From contig CALZZH010000099.1 in assembly GCA_945830595.1 (NCBI GenBank), positions 1 through 8,448 of the forward strand: a stretch of DNA of 8,448 bases. Reading direction: 5' to 3'. The notes beneath the pieces were generated by a model. The model was not told the DNA's origin. It did no database searches and saw only the letters and a list, made by a program, of their open reading frames with translations. The translations under genes were made by a program, and so were the position numbers. This document shows, in pieces, positions 1 to 5,558 of this stretch (position 1 is the stretch's first letter; each line of letters starts with the position of its first letter). The stretch is from Avoscillospira sp945864925 (GTDB taxonomy: Bacteria > Bacillota > Clostridia > Oscillospirales > Oscillospiraceae).

Positions 1-40
1 TGCGGCCCGCGTCGCTTCGCTCCTCGCAATGACAGTGCGG
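1..40. repeat. REP-like intergenic repeat, cut by the window edge
   Basis: Read on the minus strand this stretch contains TGTCATTGCGAGGAGCGAAG followed by CGACGCGG. That resembles a family of short repeats I know from many gut Firmicutes and other bacterial genomes. It lies outside any gene, downstream of the GntR gene. The recognition is from memory of the motif and only one partial copy is visible, so the family and the left boundary are uncertain. Confidence 0.5.
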
Positions 41-113
41 GGCGGAACCCTGTCAAAAAATCCGTGTGCTTACTAAAACCGATCATCATATTTTGCATTT
101 TGCATTTCCACCC

Positions 114-473
114 CTACCCGCCGTAGGCCCGGCGGCAGAGCGCCAGGAGCTCCTCCAAAGACGCGCCGGCGGCTTTGGCTTCCGCCACGGCCAGCTCCAG
201 GGCGGCGCGGGTCTGCTCCGGCAGGGCTGCCGGCTTCCGGGGGCTGACGATGGTGCCGGCCCGGCGGTCGGTCTCGATATAACCCTCCTGCTTCAGCAGG
301 CCGTAGGCCTTGCTGACGGTCATCATGTTGACGCCGCAGTCCTCCGCCAGGGTGCGGATGGGGGGCAGCTGCTGCCCCGGCGGCAGGTCGCCGGCGGCGA
401 TGCCCCGGACAATCTCATTGCGGATCTGCTGGTAGATGGGGGTGTCAATGGAAAAATCCAGACGCAGCAGCAT
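114..473 (-). CDS. GntR-family transcriptional regulator, YtrA-like
   Basis: Predicted cytoplasmic DNA-binding repressor of 119 residues. Residues 12-77 form the GntR winged helix: PIYQQIRNEIVRGI, the PPGQQLPPIRTLAE stretch, the recognition helix around VNMMTVSKAYGLLKQEGYIE, then the wing ending in AGTIVS. After it comes only about 40 residues of helix, with no effector-binding or aminotransferase domain; this short form is typical of the YtrA subfamily. The ATG at 473 is preceded at good spacing by AAAGGAGG. YtrA-type genes usually lead an operon encoding an ABC transporter, but the sequence downstream runs off the window after 113 bases and starts with a repeat, so no partner is seen. A perfect inverted repeat over its own promoter suggests autorepression. 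Family call is firm; target and effector are unknown. Confidence 0.9.
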   Translation of the reverse strand: MLLRLDFSIDTPIYQQIRNEIVRGIAAGDLPPGQQLPPIRTLAEDCGVNMMTVSKAYGLLKQEGYIETDRRAGTIVSPRKPAALPEQTRAALELAVAEAKAAGASLEELLALCRRAYGG

Positions 474-486
474 GAAATCGCCTCCT

Positions 487-509
487 TTGTATTATTAAGC
501 GTAATACAA
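487..509. promoter_or_regulatory. Probable GntR/YtrA operator
   Basis: Perfect inverted repeat TTGTATTA-N7-TAATACAA. It covers the -10 box of the GntR gene and ends a few bases before its ribosome site. Size and placement suit an autoregulatory operator bound by the dimer of the adjacent repressor. That the neighbouring protein binds here is inference. Confidence 0.65.
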
Positions 510-526
510 ATAATGCAAAAAGTCAA
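498..526 (-). promoter_or_regulatory. Promoter of the GntR gene
   Basis: On the minus strand: -35 TTGACT (521-526), a 17-base spacer, and -10 TACGCT (498-503). The -35 matches consensus at five of six positions; the -10 is weak but its spacing is exact. The -10 lies inside the inverted repeat at 487-509, so a bound repressor would block polymerase. Confidence 0.6.
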
Positions 527-599
527 GGGAAAGATTGCGGCTGCAAAAAATCGGGATAACACTGGAAACAGCGGAAAAAATCCAAGATTTAACCGGGAT

Positions 600-614
600 T
601 CAACCGCAGGTTGA
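600..614. promoter_or_regulatory. Short palindrome upstream of the HTH-LiaF gene
   Basis: Perfect inverted repeat TCAACC-GCA-GGTTGA in the divergent spacer between the GntR and HTH-LiaF genes, about 90 bases before the latter's start. It could be an operator for the HTH protein. No convincing sigma-A promoter was found for that gene, so the link is weak and a chance palindrome is possible. Confidence 0.25.
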
Positions 615-701
615 GGACGAATAAACGGCGCCTTGCCAAATAAGTGATAGCTTTTTTGCCCGGTTTATGGCATGATAGGGGCAGAAAAAGGAGGGAGATC
701 C

Positions 702-1742
702 ATGGAACAGACCATTGGAAAACGAATTGCCCGGCTGCGGAAGAGCCGGGGCATGACCCAGGACCAGCTGGCGGAACGGGTGGGCGTTTCGGCCCAGGCC
801 GTCAGCAAATGGGAGAACGACGTGTCCTGCCCGGATATCAGCCTGCTGCCCAAGCTGGCGGAGATCTTCCAGGTGACCACCGACAGTCTCCTGGGCATGC
901 CGGAAAAGACGGAGATCGTCCCGGCGGCGCCGAAATCCTCCGGAATCCATGTGAACATCGGCAAGGACGAGGGCAATGAGCCCGACGAGGAGCGAAACGG
1001 CTTCACCTTTAATTTCGATCTGGGCGGTAAGGAGCTGCCCTGGTTCGCCACGGCGGTGCTGCTGTTCGCCGTGTCTTTGCTGCTGAACCGCACGCTGCTG
1101 TCCGGCCTGGGGGAGGCGGGGATCTGGAATCTCATGTGGCCCTCGGCCCTGCTGGCCCTGGGACTCACCAGCCTGTGGCAGCGCATCGGCGCCTGGTCCG
1201 TGGGCCTGACGGCTGTGGGCGTGTATTTCCTGCTGGTCAAGATGCACATTCTGAGCGGTTTCCCCAAGCTGACCTGGGGCGTTGTGGTGCCGGTGCTGCT
1301 GGTGCTGTGGGCGATCTCCATGTTCGTCGATCATTTTACCGGCCGCAAAAGAGGCAAGCGTGTCTCCGTAGACGGGGATGGCAAGGCGAGCAAGGAGCTG
1401 CACATGGAGGACGGCCGGCTGTCCTTTCAGGGCAGCTTCGGCAACGAAACCATTTCGGTGACGGAGGACTGCTTCCGGGGCGGCAATGTGGAGGTCAGCT
1501 TCGGCAATTATACCCTGGATTTCACCGGCTGCGGCTGTCTGGAGCCGGACAGCGCCCTGGACGTGGACGTCTCCTTCGGCTCCCTGACCCTGCTGCTGCC
1601 CCGGAGCTGGCGGGCCCAGGTGGAATCCAACCGGAGCGCCGCCTCCGTGTCCACCCATGGCCAGCCTGACGACGGTGCGGAGCAGGTCCTGACCGTGGAT
1701 GCCGATCTCTCCTTTGGCAGTCTGGATATCCGCTGGCCGTGA
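702..1742 (+). CDS. XRE-family HTH protein fused to a LiaF-like membrane domain
   Basis: 346 residues. Residues 4-66 are a classic XRE/Cro helix-turn-helix (IGKRIARLRKSRGMTQDQLA, then VSAQAVSKWEN and LPKLAEIFQVTTDSLLGM). A charged linker leads to four hydrophobic segments at about 112-128, 143-158, 162-178 and 191-208. After a basic stretch (GRKRGKR) the C-terminal part (about 232-346) repeats SFG at 245, 266, 291 and 337 on alternating beta strands, like the C-terminal domain of LiaF/YvqF (cell-wall-active antibiotic response). In LiaF proteins four helices plus this domain restrain the LiaRS envelope-stress system; here the DNA-binding domain is on the same chain, suggesting a one-component membrane-bound regulator. 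The start at 702 is preferred over 672 because AAGGAGGGAG lies just before it and the HTH begins immediately. Ligand and target genes are unknown. The domain calls are good; the function is inferred. Confidence 0.85.
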   Translation: MEQTIGKRIARLRKSRGMTQDQLAERVGVSAQAVSKWENDVSCPDISLLPKLAEIFQVTTDSLLGMPEKTEIVPAAPKSSGIHVNIGKDEGNEPDEERNGFTFNFDLGGKELPWFATAVLLFAVSLLLNRTLLSGLGEAGIWNLMWPSALLALGLTSLWQRIGAWSVGLTAVGVYFLLVKMHILSGFPKLTWGVVVPVLLVLWAISMFVDHFTGRKRGKRVSVDGDGKASKELHMEDGRLSFQGSFGNETISVTEDCFRGGNVEVSFGNYTLDFTGCGCLEPDSALDVDVSFGSLTLLLPRSWRAQVESNRSAASVSTHGQPDDGAEQVLTVDADLSFGSLDIRWP

Positions 1743-1763
1743 AAGGCTGCCGGAAAAACGGCG

Positions 1764-1813
1764 CCGCACCCCGGCGCGCCCCTGTAAACGGGGCGGCGCG
1801 GGGTGCGGTTTTT
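1764..1813 (+). terminator. Intrinsic terminator of the HTH-LiaF gene
   Basis: Very GC-rich hairpin of about 18 bp with two mismatches. The arms are 1764-1782 (CCGCACCCCGGCGCGCCCC) and 1790-1808, with an 8-base loop, followed by TTTTT at 1809-1813. It starts 22 bases after the stop codon. Confidence 0.9.
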
Positions 1814-1835
1814 GCGCGTTTGGCCCGGTATGTCT

Positions 1836-1912
1836 CATACTATTTTCTGATTAAATCCTTTAATCAGAAAATGCGCATGCTCGCATCGCGCAGTCGCGCG
1901 CTGCGCAGTATC
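1836..1912. repeat. Compound inverted-repeat element, module A
   Basis: Outer arms CATACT / AGTATC-like (about 1836-1841 and 1907-1912) enclose two hairpins. The first is a perfect 14-bp AT-rich palindrome at 1842-1872, ATTTTCTGATTAAA with a TCC loop. The second is a GC-rich stem GCGCAG/CTGCGC at 1888-1906. No coding frame of interest crosses it. The layout resembles a REP- or MITE-like element; copy number cannot be judged from one window. Confidence 0.5.
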
Positions 1913-1913
1913 A

Positions 1914-1971
1914 TAAGAACCTGACGCGCTTCGCGCGATAAAAAGCTTTTCAGGCTTTTTGTTAGGCTCTT
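1914..1971. repeat. Compound inverted-repeat element, module B
   Basis: AAGAACCTGAC (1914-1924) can pair with GTTAGGCTCTT (1961-1971) with one mismatch and one G-U pair. Inside lie a CGCG-CTTCG-CGCG hairpin (1925-1937) and the AAAAAGC/GCTTTTT stem (1940-1960). It abuts module A and ends just past the MBOAT stop codon, so it may be the 3' structured end of that operon's transcript or part of a mobile repeat. Confidence 0.45.
1940..1960 (-). terminator. Terminator of the DHHW-MBOAT operon
   Basis: Stem AAAAAGC / GCTTTTT with a 7-base loop, 14 bases past the MBOAT stop codon in the minus direction, with the T-run forming the end of the stem. The symmetry allows activity in both directions. The GC core of the stem is short, so the structure around it (1914-1971) may help. 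Confidence 0.6.
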
Positions 1972-1974
1972 GTA

Positions 1975-3351
1975 TCAGAACCGGAAGTAAATAAAGGGGT
2001 TGTAGGCGGAGCCCAGGATCAGGACCAGGCACAGGGCCAGCAGCGCCAGGCACAGGCCGTTCTGCAGCCACTGGGGCAGCCGCAGGCGGCTCCAGGGCAG
2101 CAGGGCCAAAGCGCCCAGGGGCAGCCAGACCAGTCCCAGCAGCAGCTGCCCGTCGGCGGCGGCCGCGGCCAGCCAATCAGTGGGGACAAAGCGGAACATG
2201 ACCCCCAGGGCATGGGCCAGCTGGCCGAAATCCGTCAGCTGGAACAGTACCCAGCCCACCAGGACGAAGAAGCAGGTATAAAACCAGCCGCAGACCGGCG
2301 GCAGCTTCTCCAGAACCCGGCGCAGCACCAGCTTTTCCAGGAGCAGCAGCAGCCCGTAGTACAGGCCCCACAGCAGGAAGTTCCAGCTGGCCCCGTGCCA
2401 CAGGCCCGTCAGGCCCCAGACGATCAGAAGATTGCGGATCCACTTGGCCCGGCTGGTGCGGCTGCCTCCCAGGGGGATGTAGATATAGTCCCGGAACCAG
2501 GAGGACAGGGAGATGTGCCACCGCCGCCAGAAATCCGTGATGGACACGGCGCAGTAGGGCCAGTTGAAGTTCTCCGGGAAGTGGAAGCCAAACAGGCGGC
2601 CCAGGCCAATGGCCATGTCGGAATAGCCGGAGAAGTCGAAAAAGATCTGCAGGGCGTAGGCCACCGCCGCCAGCCAGTAGGCCGCCGTGCCGAATACCGC
2701 CGGATCCCCGGCGTAGACCGTCTCCGCCAGGGCGCCGATGGAGTTGGCCAGCAGGACCTTTTTCCCCAGGCCCACGCAGAACCGCCGCAGGCCTGCGGCG
2801 GCGTCGGACAGGGTCTCCCGGCGGCAGGCCAGCTCACCGGCCACGGCCTGGTAGCGGACGATGGGGCCGGCAATCAGCTGGGGAAAGAAGCTGACGTAGA
2901 GGGTCAGGGTCAGGAAGTTTCCCTGGGGCGGGATCTCCCGGCGGTACAGGTCGATGACGTAGGAGAGAATCTGGAAGGTGTAGAAGCTGATGCCGATGGG
3001 CAGGGCGATGGCCGGCAGGGGATTTTCCGCCCCCAGCAGGGCGCAGGCTGTGTCCGCCAGGAGGTTGGCGTATTTGAACACCGCCAGATTGGCCGTCAGC
3101 AGAACCACCGTGGCCCCAAAGACGGCCTTCCGGGCGGCGCCCTCCAGCCGGGCCATGGCCAGACCGCCGGCCCAGGCCACCAGGGACGCTGCCAGCATCA
3201 GCAGAATGTACCGGGGCTCCCCCCAGCTGTAGAACACCAGGGAGGCCGCCAGCAGCACGCCGTTGCGCCACCGCCGGTTGGGAATCACAAAATAACAGCC
3301 CGCCGTCAGGGGCAGAAAGACGAAAAGAAAGGACAGGGTACTGAAGGCCAT
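1975..3351 (-). CDS. AlgI-like MBOAT O-acyltransferase
   Basis: 458 residues, the usual length for AlgI-type MBOAT proteins. It is polytopic throughout, with roughly ten or more hydrophobic segments, starting with FLFVFLPLTAGCYFVIPNRRWRN. Diagnostic blocks are ALPIGISFYTFQILSYVID (116-134), SFFPQLIAGPIVRY (154-167), FDFSGYSDMAIGLGRLFGF (238-256), FWRRWHISLSSWFRDYIYIP (274-293) with invariant-type His279, and LWHGASWNF (317-325) with the catalytic-type His319. Such proteins move an acyl group, usually acetyl, across the membrane for transfer to an extracellular polymer; the DltB relative carries D-alanine. Because its partner is an AlgJ/AlgX-like protein and no dlt genes are seen, polysaccharide O-acetylation is preferred. 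The start follows the DHHW stop (TGA) by 3 bases and uses GGGAG inside that gene's last codons, so translation is probably coupled. The polymer acted on is unknown. Confidence 0.93.
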   Translation of the reverse strand: MAFSTLSFLFVFLPLTAGCYFVIPNRRWRNGVLLAASLVFYSWGEPRYILLMLAASLVAWAGGLAMARLEGAARKAVFGATVVLLTANLAVFKYANLLADTACALLGAENPLPAIALPIGISFYTFQILSYVIDLYRREIPPQGNFLTLTLYVSFFPQLIAGPIVRYQAVAGELACRRETLSDAAAGLRRFCVGLGKKVLLANSIGALAETVYAGDPAVFGTAAYWLAAVAYALQIFFDFSGYSDMAIGLGRLFGFHFPENFNWPYCAVSITDFWRRWHISLSSWFRDYIYIPLGGSRTSRAKWIRNLLIVWGLTGLWHGASWNFLLWGLYYGLLLLLEKLVLRRVLEKLPPVCGWFYTCFFVLVGWVLFQLTDFGQLAHALGVMFRFVPTDWLAAAAADGQLLLGLVWLPLGALALLPWSRLRLPQWLQNGLCLALLALCLVLILGSAYNPFIYFRF

Positions 3352-3354
3352 GGC

Positions 3355-4506
3355 TCAGGACTCCCATGCAAAGTCGTTGAGGGTGAAATAGTCGATGTTG
3401 CCCATGAACAGCACCTGGTCGATGTCATGGGCCTGGATGTAGCCGCTCAGGGAGAAGTCCTGCCCCGTCAGGGCGGCATAGTAGCGCAGATCCACGGCGT
3501 ACACCCGGCCGAAGTGGCAGGCCAGGAGCTTCAGCACCGCGTTGTCGTAGGATTCCCCCAGAATCAGCAGATTCGGCCCGGACTTCCCGGCGTCCAGGAG
3601 GACCTCTCCGTTGTCGCCGCCGTAGACGGCGCTGTAGGACAGGGGCCCGCCCTGATTGCCGTAGTCCGCCGCCGGCTGGCCGTCCAGGGTGACGGTCATG
3701 GCGGGAAAGCCGAAGCGGAAGACCGTCATGGCCTCCCCTAACTGATCGGCGCCGCAGGCGGCGGCCTTGGAGCCGTGCAGGACGCCGTCGGGGGTCACGG
3801 TCTCCAGAGGTTCCAGGGGCGAATCGGGACAGCCCAGCAGATCCAGCAGTTCCCCGTAGGCCCGGTAGGAGCCGGAGGCGTTCCAGTGGTGGTCGGTTTT
3901 GTAGAAATCCCGGAAAAACTCCGCCGGCGTGTCCACGGCGAATTTGGCCGTGGGCAGGTCCAGGCGGTCCGATAGGTACTCCCAGGCCCCCAGGCGCCCG
4001 CCGGTTTCAAAATTCAGGTCCGTATCCTTCTCAATGTAATAGAGGAAGAATTCCGTGCCGGGATTTTGGGCCATGGCGGCCTGGATGCGCGCAATCCGCG
4101 GGTCCAGCCGGGGCAGAACCTCCGCCGGATCCAGGGGATCGTAGACCAGCCGGTCGCCGTGCACCAGATTCAGGCCGTAAAATTCGAAATACGCCGTCGG
4201 GTGGGCCGCCGACAGGGGTGACAGAAGGCCGTAGGTGTAGCCCCGGGTGCCCAGGTGATAGAGCTTCTTCAGGGCCGAGGCCTTGGGCAGCTGGTCGGCC
4301 AGAGCCGACTCCAGATCGTCCTGAAAGTCGCCGCTGCCATAGGCTGCCGGGGAGAACGCCGGCAGCTGGACGGCGTAGCGGTTTTCATAGGCGTTCACCG
4401 CCCGGGGAAACAGCCAGGCCCCCAGGCCCCCCAGGACCAGCACCGCCGCCAATGCGCCCACAAACAGCAGGTTGGCCCAGTTCTGTTTCAGAAAATGCCC
4501 TTTCAT
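3355..4506 (-). CDS. DHHW-family (AlgJ/AlgX-like) acetylation protein
   Basis: 383 residues from the ATG at 4506, chosen over 4524 because GGAGGGGAG lies about 7 bases before it, whereas the earlier ATG lies at the edge of that site. Basic N-terminus, one membrane anchor at about 11-33, then an extracellular domain. The family signature TDHHWN is at 204-209, and Asp205 and His207 match the D-x-H pair of AlgX/AlgJ. The nucleophile block LLILGESYDNAV (313-324) places Ser319 in a GES setting where the family commonly has GDS. In alginate acetylation AlgI passes acetyl groups over the membrane and AlgJ/AlgX-type SGNH-like enzymes handle transfer outside the cell; the same split is inferred here with the MBOAT gene 3 bases downstream. 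A dedicated promoter lies at 4553-4581. Family firm, substrate unknown. Confidence 0.88.
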   Translation of the reverse strand: MKGHFLKQNWANLLFVGALAAVLVLGGLGAWLFPRAVNAYENRYAVQLPAFSPAAYGSGDFQDDLESALADQLPKASALKKLYHLGTRGYTYGLLSPLSAAHPTAYFEFYGLNLVHGDRLVYDPLDPAEVLPRLDPRIARIQAAMAQNPGTEFFLYYIEKDTDLNFETGGRLGAWEYLSDRLDLPTAKFAVDTPAEFFRDFYKTDHHWNASGSYRAYGELLDLLGCPDSPLEPLETVTPDGVLHGSKAAACGADQLGEAMTVFRFGFPAMTVTLDGQPAADYGNQGGPLSYSAVYGGDNGEVLLDAGKSGPNLLILGESYDNAVLKLLACHFGRVYAVDLRYYAALTGQDFSLSGYIQAHDIDQVLFMGNIDYFTLNDFAWES

Positions 4507-4552
4507 GGCCGGTCTCCCCTCCATCCCAGAACCTCACAGACAGGATGGATCC

Positions 4553-4581
4553 AGTATCTCATATTTTTCGTTTCCTGTCAA
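4553..4581 (-). promoter_or_regulatory. Promoter of the DHHW-MBOAT operon
   Basis: On the minus strand: perfect -35 TTGACA (4576-4581), a 17-base spacer, then -10 GATACT (4553-4558). It lies about 45 bases before the ATG at 4506 and diverges from the queT promoter. Confidence 0.7.
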
Positions 4582-4632
4582 ATCCAGCCGCGGTCTCTTC
4601 CGGACGGCGGAAACCGCACAACAGACACAGTG

Positions 4633-4692
4633 GGACCCCTGCCGAAGCCCAGGGGCGCCTGGGCGCAGATCTTCGCATGCTGCGGCAGGTCC
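4633..4692. repeat. Large imperfect palindrome abutting the queT -35 box
   Basis: Outer arms GGAC(CC)CTGCCG (4633-4644) and CGGCAGGTCC (4683-4692) pair, apart from a two-base bulge. Inside is a perfect GCCCAGG-GGCG-CCTGGGC hairpin (4647-4664). The element ends at the base before the queT -35 hexamer. It could be an operator, a bidirectional structural barrier between divergent promoters, or a REP relative. Confidence 0.45.
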
Positions 4693-4721
4693 TTGACAGC
4701 GCCGACCGGCTTTGTTATAAT
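4693..4721 (+). promoter_or_regulatory. Consensus sigma-A promoter of queT
   Basis: TTGACA (4693-4698), exactly 17 bases, TATAAT (4716-4721). Both hexamers are perfect consensus. Transcription should begin near 4728, just before the riboswitch. Such a strong unregulated core promoter fits control by RNA rather than at initiation. Confidence 0.9.
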
Positions 4722-4737
4722 CAGGACAATTCCATAA

Positions 4738-4816
4738 CCGACAGTTCGTTCGTAGCCATCCTGTCGTTAAACAAAACCAGGGACGTCCGCAGGGGGAATC
4801 TCTGCGGGAGAGATGG
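4738..4816 (+). ncRNA. Putative preQ1 riboswitch, class III-like
   Basis: Leader RNA between the promoter and queT. A stem CGACAG (4739-4744) / CTGTCG (4761-4766) closes a loop containing TTCGTTCGTAGCCATC. After an A-rich linker (TTAAACAAAACC) comes a second stem TCCGCAG (4786-4792) / CTGCGGG (4802-4808). The loop bases CCATC (4756-4760) can pair with GATGG (4812-4816), giving an H-type pseudoknot with a nested hairpin. This matches my understanding of preQ1-III riboswitches, which in Ruminococcaceae sit before queT. The class call rests on architecture, gene association and recollection, not on a covariance search. It would control import of queuosine precursors. Confidence 0.7.
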
Positions 4817-4840
4817 GTGCGCCGGCATCCGTCTTTTTTT
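4812..4840 (+). terminator. Riboswitch-linked terminator before queT
   Basis: Nine-bp stem GATGGGTGC / GCATCCGTC (two G-U pairs) with loop GCCG, then seven T at 4834-4840. It lies between the leader structure and the queT ribosome site, so it is an attenuator. Its 5' arm shares GATGG with the proposed pseudoknot stem, so the two folds exclude each other. Confidence 0.8.
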
Positions 4841-4860
4841 GTTCCGCGAAAGAGAGGAAC
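4841..4860 (+). promoter_or_regulatory. Possible hairpin over the queT ribosome site
   Basis: GTTCC (4841-4845) can pair with GGAAC (4856-4860), which overlaps the AGAGG ribosome site of queT. The stem is only 5 bp, so it may be incidental or may add a translational layer behind the terminator. Confidence 0.25.
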
Positions 4861-4865
4861 TTCTT

Positions 4866-5363
4866 ATGAAATCCAAATTCACCGTCCGTCAGCTGTGCGC
4901 CTGCGCCATTGTGGCCGCGCTCTATGCCGCCATCACCATCGCCACAGCGCCCTTTGCCTATGGCCTGGCCCAGTTCCGCCTGTCCGAGGCCCTGGTGGTT
5001 CTGTGCTGGTTCGAGCCGGTGCTGGCCGTGGGTATCACCCTGGGCTGCTTCCTGGCCAACGTGTTCTCCACGGTCACAGCCCTGGATATGGTCGTCGGCA
5101 CGTTGGCCACGGCCCTGGCCTGCCTGTGGACCATCCGCTGCAAAAGGACCTGGTTCATCCCCATGCCCAACGTGCTGGTCAACGCCGTGATCGTGGGTGG
5201 GATGCTGGCCTTTGTGCTGTTCCCGGACAATCTGCTGCTGGGCTTTGCCACGGCCTTTATTCAGGTGGGCTTCGGCGAGCTGGTGGTCATGTATGTGCTG
5301 GGCCTGCCCCTGCTGTTGTTCGCCAAGCGCACGGGCTTCATGAATAAACTGCTGAAAAAGTAA
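4866..5363 (+). CDS. queT: QueT-family queuosine-precursor ECF transporter S component
   Basis: 165 residues, the usual QueT length. It is an integral membrane protein of about five or six helices with a basic N-terminus (MKSKFTVRQL). Family blocks visible are QFRLSEALVVL (36-46), the GCFLANVFSTVTALDMVVGT stretch (60-79) and GELVVMYVLGLPLLL (137-151). QueT is the substrate-binding subunit of an energy-coupling-factor importer thought to take up queuosine precursors such as preQ1. The shared ATPase and T subunits are not in this window and must be encoded elsewhere. The start is the first ATG after AGAGGAAC and follows a riboswitch-like leader and attenuator, which supports both start and identity. 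The gene stands alone and is followed by a hairpin. No queuosine biosynthesis genes are adjacent, in line with salvage. Confidence 0.93.
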   Translation: MKSKFTVRQLCACAIVAALYAAITIATAPFAYGLAQFRLSEALVVLCWFEPVLAVGITLGCFLANVFSTVTALDMVVGTLATALACLWTIRCKRTWFIPMPNVLVNAVIVGGMLAFVLFPDNLLLGFATAFIQVGFGELVVMYVLGLPLLLFAKRTGFMNKLLKK

Positions 5364-5369
5364 ACAAAT

Positions 5370-5397
5370 ACGCATGCGGAGCGTTCTCCGCATGCGT
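5370..5397. terminator. Hairpin after queT
   Basis: Perfect 12-bp stem ACGCATGCGGAG / CTCCGCATGCGT with a CGTT loop, six bases after the queT stop. There is no T-run on the plus side. In the minus direction it is followed by TATTTGTTTAC, so it may also stop read-through from the convergent DivIVA-like gene or simply protect the mRNA 3' end. Confidence 0.55.
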
Positions 5398-5501
5398 CAG
5401 ACTGCCGGTCAACCGCTGCAGCGAGAAGAATCCGGCATGTTCCGCTTCAACCGCCTCGCAGCGCGTCCCCGCCCGCAGGTGGGGAAAGAAATTTGAACTT
5501 T

Positions 5502-5544
5502 CATCGGGCTGCGTGTGCGCCTTTGGCGTGCACGCAGCCTGATG
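5502..5544 (-). terminator. Terminator of the DivIVA-like gene
   Basis: Long stem in two parts: CATC-x-GGCTGCGTG pairs with CACGCAGCC-x-GATG, and after a CA/CA internal loop CGCC pairs with GGCG across an AAA loop. It begins 14 bases after the stop codon in the minus direction and is followed by a moderately T-rich tail. The stem is strong; the tail is not ideal. Confidence 0.65.
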
Positions 5545-5558
5545 CAATTGTGTGTTCT

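Noticed and set aside
101..108. Short tandem TTTTGCAT-type repeats near 89-108 as the start of a repeat array or CRISPR
   Set aside because: Only two copies of about 8 bases with no spacer structure; chance AT-rich repetition is enough. No CRISPR array was seen anywhere in the window.
672..701. Earlier ATG for the HTH-LiaF protein
   Set aside because: It would place the ribosome site AAGGAGGGAG inside the coding sequence and adds ten residues absent from XRE domains.
600..1838. A 412-codon open frame on the minus strand
   Set aside because: Antisense to the HTH-LiaF gene, low-complexity His/Gln/Arg-rich composition, no ribosome site, and it spans that gene's terminator.
2212..3741. A 509-codon open frame on the plus strand
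   Set aside because: It runs antisense to the MBOAT and DHHW genes. Its protein is rich in Gln, Gly, Ala and Val with no domain, as expected of an antisense frame in GC-rich DNA, and the opposite strand has clear family motifs.
4218..4865. Long N-terminal extension of the queT reading frame, upstream of 4866
   Set aside because: It would run through the promoter, riboswitch and terminator and overlaps the DHHW gene. QueT proteins are about 165 residues, matching the ATG at 4866.
5466..5484. Hairpin CCCCGCC / GGTGGGG considered as another terminator
   Set aside because: Short stem with a mismatch and no T-run in either direction; two better hairpins flank it.
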